Shown: positions 44,487 to 52,024 of the stretch, piece by piece
Numbering within the stretch: position 1 is the stretch's first letter
Layout of the letters: every line of letters begins with the position of its first letter
Assembly (NCBI RefSeq): GCF_000719975.1
Contig: NZ_JOIJ01000006.1
Coordinates: 219,750 to 283,749 of the forward strand
From: Prauserella rugosa
GTDB lineage: Bacteria; Actinomycetota; Actinomycetes; Mycobacteriales; Pseudonocardiaceae
Direction of reading: 5' to 3'
Length of the DNA: 64,000 nucleotides
Notes under the pieces: model-generated
Databases searched by the model: none
What the model was told of the DNA's origin: nothing
What the model saw: the letters and a program-made list of their open reading frames with translations, nothing else
Program-made: the position numbers and the translations under genes

Positions 44487-45979
44487 TGCGTTCCTTCCTG
44501 TCCTGTTCGCTCCGCCTCGTAGCGGCGACGCCATTCGCCGGTCAGCGGATACAGCCCGTCGACCGCGGCACCGTCGGCCACCCTGGCGGCGATCCACTCC
44601 TCTTCGGCCTCCTGCTCGATCGCGGCGTCGAGCACCTCGTCGAGCAAGGCGGGCGGGATGACCAGCACACCGTCGTCGTCACCGACGATGACGTCGCCCG
44701 GCTGCACGGTCGCACCGCCGCAGGCCACCGTGATGTCGCTGTCCCACGGCACGTGCCTGCGCCCGAGCACCGCCGGGTGCGGACCGTTGGAGAACGTGGG
44801 GATCTCCAGGTCGGCGACAGCGGCGTAGTCCCGCACCCCGCCGTCGGTGACGATGCCCGCCGCGCCCAACACCTGCGCGCGCAACGCGAGGATGTCGCCG
44901 ACGGTGCCGGTGCCGCGTTCCCCGCGCGCCTCGACCACCAGCACGTCGCCCGGAGTCAGCGCATCGAACGCGCGCTTCTGCGCGTTGTAGCCACCGCCGT
45001 GGCTGCGGAACAGGTCCTCCCTGGCCGGAACGAACCGCAACGTACGAGCGCGCCCGATGAGTTTGGCGCCGGGCTTGTTGGTCCGCACGCCGTCGATGGA
45101 CACCTGGTTGTAGCCGTGCTTGCGCAGTTGGGCCGACAGCGTGGCCACCGCGACCCGCTGCAGCTTGGCCCGGTGTTCGTCGGTGAGTTCGAACGGAGCA
45201 GGCAGACCGGCGGCCTCGGCGCTGCCCCACGCCTCCGCGCGCTGGTGGTCGTCGACCGACGGCTGTGCACTGAACTCCGGGAGCGGCTCGGTGCCTTCCA
45301 CGACGGTCGTGCGCAACCTGCCGGTCGTGTGCTCGGTGCCGGGCACGTCCACCTCGACCTCGACGACGTCACCCGGCGCGACCACCGACGCACCGGCGGG
45401 CGTACCGGTGAGCACGACGTCACCTGGTTCGAGGGTGATCAACTGGGACAGATCGGCGACCAGCTCGCCGAAGGGAAAGACGACGGTGCCCGCCGAATCG
45501 TCCTGGACCAGCCGGTCCCCGACCCAGGCACGGACCCGCAGGGCCGCCGGGTCGAACCGGTCGGCGGGGATCAGGTCCGGACCGAGCGGCGTGTAGCCGT
45601 CGCCGCCCTTGGACCGCAGGTTCGAACCCTTGTCCGCGGCGCGGAGGTCGTAGAGGCCGAGGTCGTTCGCTGCGGTCACCGCAGCGACGTGGCTCCAGCC
45701 TTCCTCCTTCGACACCCGCCGGGCCGTCGTGCCGATGACCAGTGCGATCTCGGCCTCGAAGGCCAACAACTCGGCACCGGGCGGGCGTTCCACCTTCCCG
45801 GCGGTGACCGCCAGGGACGTCACCGGCTTGAGGAAGTACGACGGCTTCGACGGCGCCCGTCCACGCTGGGCTATCCGCGACGGGTAGTTCAGGTGCACCG
45901 CGATGACCTTGCCCGGCCGCCCGACGAGCGGGTGGTGAGCGAGGCCGTCGGCTGAAGAACGCACTGCATCGGACGACAT
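44483..45979 (-). CDS. FAH-domain isomerase/decarboxylase fused to an RraA-family domain
   Basis: A 498-residue two-domain protein. Residues about 20-250 are a fumarylacetoacetate-hydrolase fold of HpaG type with metal ligands in AFEAEIALVIG and the ND/KGxDGYxPxGP segments. Residues about 270-480 are an RraA-family domain (VEARGERGTGTVGDILA, then DGGVRDYAAVADLEIP), the fold of 4-hydroxy-4-methyl-2-oxoglutarate aldolase/oxaloacetate decarboxylase. Classical HpaG has two FAH domains, one isomerase and one decarboxylase; here the second is replaced. It is the first gene of the operon. ATG at 45979 lies 8 bp from a palindromic operator. Confidence 0.88.
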   Translation of the reverse strand: MSSDAVRSSADGLAHHPLVGRPGKVIAVHLNYPSRIAQRGRAPSKPSYFLKPVTSLAVTAGKVERPPGAELLAFEAEIALVIGTTARRVSKEEGWSHVAAVTAANDLGLYDLRAADKGSNLRSKGGDGYTPLGPDLIPADRFDPAALRVRAWVGDRLVQDDSAGTVVFPFGELVADLSQLITLEPGDVVLTGTPAGASVVAPGDVVEVEVDVPGTEHTTGRLRTTVVEGTEPLPEFSAQPSVDDHQRAEAWGSAEAAGLPAPFELTDEHRAKLQRVAVATLSAQLRKHGYNQVSIDGVRTNKPGAKLIGRARTLRFVPAREDLFRSHGGGYNAQKRAFDALTPGDVLVVEARGERGTGTVGDILALRAQVLGAAGIVTDGGVRDYAAVADLEIPTFSNGPHPAVLGRRHVPWDSDITVACGGATVQPGDVIVGDDDGVLVIPPALLDEVLDAAIEQEAEEEWIAARVADGAAVDGLYPLTGEWRRRYEAERTGQEGTQ

Positions 45980-45987
45980 GCCGCAGG

Positions 45988-45999
45988 ATCGTATACGAT
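45988..45999. promoter_or_regulatory. probable GntR operator of the hpa operon
   Basis: ATCGTATACGAT is a perfect 12-bp palindrome 9 bp upstream of the FAH-RraA start and within the divergent region facing the GntR gene. The GTATAC core is common in FCD-type GntR operators. Its closeness to the start codon suggests repression. Confidence 0.6.
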
Positions 46000-46092
46000 G
46001 ACATATCTGATCACAACCGAAGACGGACACGCATCTCCGGGCGCGGACCACGGTCCGGCAAAATGGAACGTCGATCGTCGAAACGAGGGCTC

Positions 46093-46770
46093 ATGACTAG
46101 CGATGCACCGGCCGAAGGCATGACCACCAGCAAGTCACAGCTGGCGTACGAGTGGCTTCGCGACCGGATCGTCTCGCACCGCTTCACGCCCGGCTACCGG
46201 TTGGTGCTCAGCCAGCTCGCCGCCGAACTCGGCGTGAGTACCGTCCCGGTCCGCGAGGCCGTCCGCCGACTCGAAGCCGAGGGCCTGGTCACCTACGAGA
46301 AGAACGTCGGCGCGCAGGTCGCCCTGGTCGACGAGGGCGAGTACGTCACCACCATGCAGACCCTCGCCGTCGTCGAGGGCGCCGCCACCGGCTTTTCCGC
46401 ACCCCTGTTGACCGCCGACGAGGTGGCCACAGCGCGCGAGATCAACCAGCGCATGCGCGACAGCCTCGAGCACTTCGACCCGCGCCGCTTCACCGAGCTC
46501 AACGAGGAGTTCCACAAGGCCCTGTTCCTCCACTGCCCGAACGAGCACCTGATCGACCTGGTGCACCGCGGTTGGAGCCGGCTACGGATGCTGCGCAACT
46601 CGACCTTCAGCTTCGTTCCCGGCCGTGCCGTCGAGTCCGTCGCCGAGCACGACGAGCTGGTCGACCTGATCGAGAACAAGGCCGATCCCATCGAGATCGA
46701 ACTCGCCGCCCGCCGCCACCGCACCGCCACGCTCGAGGCCATGCTGACGTTCCAACACGCCCACGACTAG
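46093..46770 (+). CDS. GntR family regulator (FCD subfamily) of the hpa operon
   Basis: A 225-residue regulator with a winged helix (about 20-80; SQLAAELGVSTVPVREAVRRL) and an FCD effector domain with the E-F-H and H-R/K metal-ligand helix (NEEFHKALFLHCPNEHL). It is divergent from the hpa operon and close to the ATCGTATACGAT palindrome. ATG at 46093 has GAGGG upstream though only 3 bases away; ATG at 46063 is an alternative. A pathway acid is the likely ligand. Confidence 0.88.
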   Translation: MTSDAPAEGMTTSKSQLAYEWLRDRIVSHRFTPGYRLVLSQLAAELGVSTVPVREAVRRLEAEGLVTYEKNVGAQVALVDEGEYVTTMQTLAVVEGAATGFSAPLLTADEVATAREINQRMRDSLEHFDPRRFTELNEEFHKALFLHCPNEHLIDLVHRGWSRLRMLRNSTFSFVPGRAVESVAEHDELVDLIENKADPIEIELAARRHRTATLEAMLTFQHAHD

Positions 46771-46971
46771 CGTGGGACGCACCGTAGCCCGACGGACAGA
46801 AGCACATCCGGTCGCTTCACCTGTGCTGCGGTGGCGAAGTCCCCAGCCGTTAAGGGCACGTCCGACACGTCCACAATTCAGTTTCGGTGTTTAGTTAGTT
46901 TTTTGAGCTTTACTTGGTTAGATGTGGTGGCTCACACTGTGGCCGGTCCTGCAAGGAGGGCGACGCCAACG

Positions 46972-47292
46972 AGGACCGTGGACATGAGTGAGTCGCGGCC
47001 GACCCCCGACGGCCCAGTGGGTAAGGCCCCCGAATCTCCGGGCGTTCTGCTGTCGGTTCTGGGCGTATCCGGGATGCCTGTCGAATCCTTGCGGACCGAC
47101 CTCAAGATGACGATCAGAGGGGGTCTCAACGAGCATCACGAGGCTCTCGTAACGACGGTCTGGACCCTTCCGGCCCACCCTGATCAGCTGGCGAGTGTGC
47201 GGTCTGGGGACCGCTGGTTCGACTCCTTCGAGGAGTCCATCCGCTATACAGCCCCGCGCGCTGAGACCGATCTGGCGACGGGGAGAACATAG
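46972..47292 (+). pseudogene. truncated cytochrome P450 pseudogene, paralogue of the gene at 26932
   Basis: The stretch 47044-47263 translates to a block matching residues about 210-285 of the P450 at 26932 (SVLGVSGMPVESL, MTIRGGLNEHHEA, FEESIRYTAP). The sequence just before also matches the start of that gene: CAACGAGGACCGTGGAC replaces CAACGATGACCGTGGAC, so the ATG has become AGG (46972-46974). About 200 codons between these blocks and all of the heme-binding half are missing. No functional P450 can be made. It points to an earlier duplication of the P450 unit. Confidence 0.85.
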
Positions 47293-47327
47293 GCTGTTTA
47301 CACCCTCAACGACGCGGGGAGAACACA

Positions 47328-49646
47328 ATGAGCGGGGCTGCGGGGCGTGTACCCGCCCAAGTGACGAGTTTCGTCGGCCGTGACGACGAACTGTCGGCCG
47401 TGCGGGAGTCGCTGGCACAGTGTCGCCTCGTGTCCTTGGTCGGCCCTGGGGGCGTGGGCAAGACGCGCCTGGCTGTTGAGACTGCGCGAGTGCTCGACAG
47501 CGAGGTTCCGGACGGCGCCTGGTTCGTGTCCTTGGCTCACCTGACCGACCCGGCACAAGTGGCGCAAGCAGTGGTCAATGCGCTGGCAATGAAATTCTCG
47601 ACGACCAACGTCGTGGACCACCTCGTGGCCAGCCTCATGGACCGGGACATGCTGGTCGTGTTGGACAACTGTGAACACGTCCTCAGTGGTTGCCAGGCCT
47701 TCGTTGCCCGCGTACTGAGCATGGCGCCGGGAGTGCGTTTCCTGACCGCGAGCCGTCAGGCACTGGGCATCAGCGGTGAGCGCGTCGTCGAAGTACGCCC
47801 TCTGGCGGCCCCGGACCCCGACGCCGCGCTGCGGGTGCAGGACGCGAGCCGCTATCCGGCGATCCAGTTGCTCGACGAACGCGCCAGCGCGATCAGTTCC
47901 CACTACCGGCTGACCGACGAGAGCATCGACCTGGTGGCACAACTGGTGCGGCGGCTCGACGGGCTCCCGCTGGCCATCGAACTCGCCGCCGCCCGTTTGC
48001 GCTCGCTGTCCCTTCGCGAACTGCTCGAGCGGGTCAGCGACCGCTTCCGGATACTCGGCGGGGGCGATCCGACGGATCTCCCACAACACCGCACACTCCG
48101 GGCGCTGGTCGAGTGGAGCCACGAGTTGTGTTCACCGGACGAGCAACGCCTCTGGGCGCGGATGTCGGTGTTCACCGAGAGCACCGATCTGGCCTCGGTC
48201 GAGGCGATCTGCGCAGACCACGAATCCACCGACGTGGTGGATACCCTCGATGCCCTTGTCGCCAAATCCATTCTCATCACCGAGACGACGCCCTGTGGAC
48301 TGCGGTATCGGATGCTGGAGTCGATCAGCGAGTACGGCCGGGAACGGCTACACGCCAGAGGCGAGGAGCAGACGCTGCGACACCGCCACCGCGAGCACTT
48401 CCTCGAGCTGGCCAACCGGGCCGGCGCCGCGTTCTGGGGCCCGGACCAAGCACGTCACCTCGCGCATTTGACGACCGAACTGCCCAACTTCGGCACGGCG
48501 CTCGACTCGTTCGGCGGTGACGATGACAAGCAGGCGCAACGGAACGCTCTGGCACTCGCCGCCCGATTACGGATTCTGTGGGTGATGGGCGGCCACTTGC
48601 AGGAAGGCCGGCGGCGTCTGGAACAGGCGCTCGCCGCTCACACCACGGCGTGCCCGGAACGCGTGGAGGCGTTGTGGTCCTGCGCCTGGGTTGCCCTCCT
48701 GCAGGGCGACCAGGACGCGACACGAGACCGCCTGGACGAATGCGCGAGCCTCAAGGCCGCCGCGGACCCGCACACCCGCAGCTTCTGCGCCACCTGGCAG
48801 GGATCGCTTGCCCTGTTCCAAGGCGATCTCGACGCCGCCGTGGAGCACTTCACCGCGGCGGCGGCCGGGCACCGCACGGAAGGTTCGGCTGAAGGCCTGC
48901 TCATGTCGCTGTTCCAGCTCGCACTGACCCACGCGTTGCTCGGTAACCCGACCGAAGCGCACCGGCTGTGCGACGAAGCGGTGGCCGGCAGCACCACCAT
49001 CGGCGACGACTGGGCCCACTCCTACGCACTGTGGACCCGCGCGCACGTCGCCGTGGCCGAGGGCCGGCTCGAGGATGCGATCACAGCCGGATGTCAGAGC
49101 CTCGAATTGAGCATGCCGCTGGACAACCAGCTTGGGATCGCACTCGTGTTCGAGGTACTCGCTGTCGCCTCGGTGGCAGCAGGCCGCCATCATGAGGGCG
49201 CCACACTCCTGGGCCTGGCCGAGACGGCGTGGCGCAAGGTCGGAACCGACCTACAGGCTTTCGGTCCGCAACTCGCCAACCTCCGCGGCCAGGCCGCTGC
49301 GCGGGCCCGCGCAGCGCTGGGCGCCGCGAAGTTCCAGCAAGCGCATCGGGAAGCCGCAGGTTTCAACTACGCCCAGGTGTGTACCTATCTCGACATTCTC
49401 GCCCGCACCTACAGCGATGACGCGGACGTCGCACCAGCCTCGCCGGAACCGATAACCCTGACCCGGCGCGAGCGCGAGGTCGCGGCACTGGTCGGCAAGG
49501 GCCTCAGCAACCGGGACATCGCCGCCCGGCTCGTCTTGTCCCACCGCACCGTCGAAGGGCATGTCGAGCACATTCTCGCCAAGCTCGGTTTCCGATCACG
49601 CGCCGAGATCGCGGTGTGGGCGACCACCCGCGAACCCGCCACGTGA
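47328..49646 (+). CDS. large ATP-binding LuxR-type regulator (LAL/AfsR-like)
   Basis: A 772-residue STAND regulator with an N-terminal NTPase domain (P-loop GPGGVGKTRL at 39-48; LVVLDNCEHV Walker B), an arm with winged helix (about 230-320), a tetratricopeptide-like helical region (about 390-680) and a C-terminal LuxR helix-turn-helix (about 705-765; LTRREREVAALVGKGLSNRDIA). It was likely the activator of the P450/StyA genes around it. GGGGAG is 6 bases before the ATG. A strong hairpin follows its stop. Confidence 0.92.
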   Translation: MSGAAGRVPAQVTSFVGRDDELSAVRESLAQCRLVSLVGPGGVGKTRLAVETARVLDSEVPDGAWFVSLAHLTDPAQVAQAVVNALAMKFSTTNVVDHLVASLMDRDMLVVLDNCEHVLSGCQAFVARVLSMAPGVRFLTASRQALGISGERVVEVRPLAAPDPDAALRVQDASRYPAIQLLDERASAISSHYRLTDESIDLVAQLVRRLDGLPLAIELAAARLRSLSLRELLERVSDRFRILGGGDPTDLPQHRTLRALVEWSHELCSPDEQRLWARMSVFTESTDLASVEAICADHESTDVVDTLDALVAKSILITETTPCGLRYRMLESISEYGRERLHARGEEQTLRHRHREHFLELANRAGAAFWGPDQARHLAHLTTELPNFGTALDSFGGDDDKQAQRNALALAARLRILWVMGGHLQEGRRRLEQALAAHTTACPERVEALWSCAWVALLQGDQDATRDRLDECASLKAAADPHTRSFCATWQGSLALFQGDLDAAVEHFTAAAAGHRTEGSAEGLLMSLFQLALTHALLGNPTEAHRLCDEAVAGSTTIGDDWAHSYALWTRAHVAVAEGRLEDAITAGCQSLELSMPLDNQLGIALVFEVLAVASVAAGRHHEGATLLGLAETAWRKVGTDLQAFGPQLANLRGQAAARARAALGAAKFQQAHREAAGFNYAQVCTYLDILARTYSDDADVAPASPEPITLTRREREVAALVGKGLSNRDIAARLVLSHRTVEGHVEHILAKLGFRSRAEIAVWATTREPAT

Positions 49647-49658
49647 CCGGTTCCGAAC

Positions 49659-49685
49659 GAACCACGTGGTCCACCCACGTGGTTC
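49659..49685 (+). terminator. hairpin with CACGTG core after the LAL regulator
   Basis: GAACCACGTGG (49659-49669) pairs perfectly with CCACGTGGTTC (49675-49685) around a 5-base loop, 12 bases after the LAL gene stop. Each arm contains CACGTG, itself a palindrome, so the element might also be an operator for the StyA-like gene 86 bp on. Confidence 0.6.
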
Positions 49686-49770
49686 CCCGGATCTCCTGAC
49701 CTGAACGGCGTCACATCCTTGTGAACAGACGCGATCCGCAATGCGGATCCACACCTACAAGGAGGTAGAC

Positions 49771-51066
49771 GTGCGTTCGATCGCCATCATCGGTGCCGGC
49801 CAAGGTGGGCTGCAGCTCGCGTTCGGCTTGCTCAGCGACGGCTATGAGGTCACGGTGTACTCCGACCGCACTCCGGAGCAGATCGCCGCCGGCCGCCTGC
49901 CTTCGAGCAACGGCCTCTTCGGACGTGCGGTCGCTCGCGAGCGCGCTCTCGATATCTGTTTCTGGGACGGCGAGCCGCCGCTGATCGAACAGACGGATGC
50001 CAAGCTCACCGACCCCGAGGGTCACCTCGCCGTCGAGTTCACCGGCCGGTTCGCCCAGTACGGGCAGTCGGTCGACCAGCGGTTGAAGTTCAGCACCTGG
50101 CTCGAGGCATTCGCCGGTCGCGGGGGCAAGATCGTCTACGGTGCGGTCGACCTGGCAGGTCTCGACGAGATCGCGGCGGTCAACGACCTCACAATCGTCG
50201 CCGCAGGCAAGGGCGAGATCGCCAAGATCTTCTCTGTCGACCAGACACGGACGACCTATCAGCGCCCGCAACGCTCGATCGGCATGATCTCGCTCATCAA
50301 CACCGAGCACCCGGCACCCGACGGCGTCTCCTACAACATCCGGCCCGGGGTCGGTGAGGCGTTCGGAATCCCGATGCTCACCGCCGCCGGACCAGCCGTC
50401 ACCTGGGTGATGGAGGCTCTGCCCGGCGGCCCCATGGATCGCTGGTCCCAGGCCACTACGGCCGAGGAGATGCTGGAGCTGACGAAACGCACGTTCGCCG
50501 ACTTCTTCCCCTGGGAAATGGCGCGCTACACCGAGGCCCACATCTCGGACCCGAACGGATGGTTGTGCGGAGCCGTGCCCCCGCTGGTGCGTGAGCCGAT
50601 CGCCCTGCTGCCATCCGGCCGGAAGGTGGTCGGCATGGCTGATGTCCTCGTGCTCAACGACCCGTGTTGCGGTCAGGGCGCCAACAACGCGAGTACGCAC
50701 GCCGAGGTCATGCATCGGCTGATCCTCGACCGTGGCTCACAACCGTTCGACGAGACCTGGATGCAGGCCACCTTCGACCGGTTCTGGGACCAGGCCCAGT
50801 ACCCCACGAAGTTCACGAACACGATGCTGGCCTTCAACAACCCGGGCTCCGCCCCGCCCGAGCACGCGATGGAGCTGCTCGCCACCGCGACGCAGGTGCC
50901 GGAAGTCGCCCACCGCTTCGCCAACGCCTTCAATGACCCCTCCGACCTGGAGAGCTTCTTCTACGACCCGGAATTGACCACGCGGTACCTCGCGGAGGCA
51001 CGCGCACGCCACGAGTTGCGACTGCGCGGGCGCGCCGACCTGAGTGCGGCGGGAGGGAAGGGATGA
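49771..51066 (+). CDS. FAD monooxygenase, styrene monooxygenase StyA-like (second copy)
   Basis: A 431-residue StyA-type protein with IAIIGAGQGGLQLAFGLL at the start and the late DPCCGQGANNAS FAD contact. GTG at 49771 is chosen because AAGGAGG lies 5 bases before it; ATG at 49741 lacks a ribosome site. It shares fold and segments with the copy at 33943 but is clearly divergent. It overlaps its flavin reductase by 4 bases. StyA/StyB or indole-monooxygenase-like chemistry is expected. Confidence 0.87.
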   Translation: MRSIAIIGAGQGGLQLAFGLLSDGYEVTVYSDRTPEQIAAGRLPSSNGLFGRAVARERALDICFWDGEPPLIEQTDAKLTDPEGHLAVEFTGRFAQYGQSVDQRLKFSTWLEAFAGRGGKIVYGAVDLAGLDEIAAVNDLTIVAAGKGEIAKIFSVDQTRTTYQRPQRSIGMISLINTEHPAPDGVSYNIRPGVGEAFGIPMLTAAGPAVTWVMEALPGGPMDRWSQATTAEEMLELTKRTFADFFPWEMARYTEAHISDPNGWLCGAVPPLVREPIALLPSGRKVVGMADVLVLNDPCCGQGANNASTHAEVMHRLILDRGSQPFDETWMQATFDRFWDQAQYPTKFTNTMLAFNNPGSAPPEHAMELLATATQVPEVAHRFANAFNDPSDLESFFYDPELTTRYLAEARARHELRLRGRADLSAAGGKG

Positions 51067-51578
51067 CGACTCTCGAGGAACGGCCGCTGCTCCCGGCAGA
51101 CGACCCGCGGCATTATCGGCGCGCGCTCGGCTGCTTCCCCACCGGCATCACGGTCATGACCGCCGCGCACGCCAGCACCCGGGTCGGGGTCACCGCGAAC
51201 TCGTTCGCCTCGGTCTCGCTCGACCCGCCTCTCGTGCTGTGGGCGCTGCGAACCGACTCACCAAGCCTGTCCGTGTTCCACGACGCGAGACACTTCGCCG
51301 TGAACGTGCTCGCCTGGCACCAGGAAGACCTATCCCGGCGCTTCGCCAAACCGGCCGACGACAAGTTCGACGGCCTGACAGTCACTGAAGGCCTGGGCGG
51401 TGCGCCCCTGCTCGACGGGTGCGCCGCGCGGTTCGAAACTCGTATCGCACATCAGATCCCCAGCGGGGACCACGTCCTGCTCGTCGGGGAAGTCATGCGC
51501 TACAACAACTTCCACCGCGAGCCCCTGGTCTTCCTACGGGGCGACCATCTCTGGCTCGACCAGCCCACCATCGGCTGA
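51063..51578 (+). CDS. flavin reductase, StyB/HpaC-like (second copy)
   Basis: A 171-residue split-barrel reductase with GITVMTAAHASTRVGVTANSFASVSLDPP and the late GDHVLLVGEV motif. The start overlaps the StyA-like gene as ATGA, so the two are translationally coupled and form a two-component monooxygenase. It ends the unit controlled by the LAL gene. Confidence 0.9.
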   Translation: MTTLEERPLLPADDPRHYRRALGCFPTGITVMTAAHASTRVGVTANSFASVSLDPPLVLWALRTDSPSLSVFHDARHFAVNVLAWHQEDLSRRFAKPADDKFDGLTVTEGLGGAPLLDGCAARFETRIAHQIPSGDHVLLVGEVMRYNNFHREPLVFLRGDHLWLDQPTIG

Positions 51579-52024
51579 TCGCGAGAGGAACCCACACACG
51601 CGAAACCAGCGATGCGACCGCGCTGGCGACCTCCGGAACGGATGCGAGCCATACCCGGAGCGACCACTCCTGAGCCAAACCCGCGCCCAAAGGTCGAAAC
51701 CCAGCTGGGCGACCGAGTTAACATGCAGGTCAGAAGGGTGTGCGGGGTCGGACTTGAACCGACGGCCAAAGGATTATGAGGCCGCCAAATCACCCGTCAG
51801 GAGTCGATAACGTAGGTGGAGCAGCGAACCGTCGGCCGCATCGTCGCACCCGAGGCACCGTTCGGAACCAGTTCATGGACAGAACCATGGACAAGGCGCC
51901 ACCCGTACGGAAAGCGTGCAGCATCGCCGGCCTCACAAGCTCCGATCTGTAGCGCAGTTCTCGGGACCGGCTGCCCGAGCGTGGGCGACCGGTCCCGAGC
52001 CTTGGGCGACTGGCGACCATGTAG
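51579..52024. other. non-coding boundary region around the tRNA fragment
   Basis: A 446-base stretch between the flavin reductase and the next MFS gene. It contains the partial tRNA at 51737-51780 and no credible gene. An open plus-strand frame across it reads GSDLNRRPKDYE, the well-known false product of an antisense tRNA. Imperfect repeats (GTTCATGGACAG / AACCATGGACAA near 51867-51895) are also present. It is the likely edge of an inserted element. Confidence 0.6.
51737..51780 (-). other. 3' half of a tRNA gene (CAT anticodon): attachment-site remnant
   Basis: On the minus strand, 51780 downward, the sequence reads CTCATAA (anticodon loop with CAT), TCCTT, a variable loop, a perfect T-arm GTCGG-TTCAAGT-CCGAC, acceptor strand CCCGCAC, discriminator A and CC. 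The matching 5' anticodon stem (AAGGA), D-arm and GTGCGGG acceptor strand are absent upstream. A lone 3' half is typical of an attachment site left by integration into a tRNA gene. Confidence 0.8.

Noticed and set aside
51400..51810. Plus-strand frame of 136 codons over the boundary region
   Set aside because: It reads GSDLNRRPKDYE, which is an antisense tRNA translated; the upstream part overlaps the flavin reductase in another frame.
51737..51815. Functional tRNA gene
   Set aside because: Only the anticodon loop to acceptor 3' strand can be formed; anticodon 5' stem, D-arm and 5' acceptor strand do not exist in the adjoining sequence.
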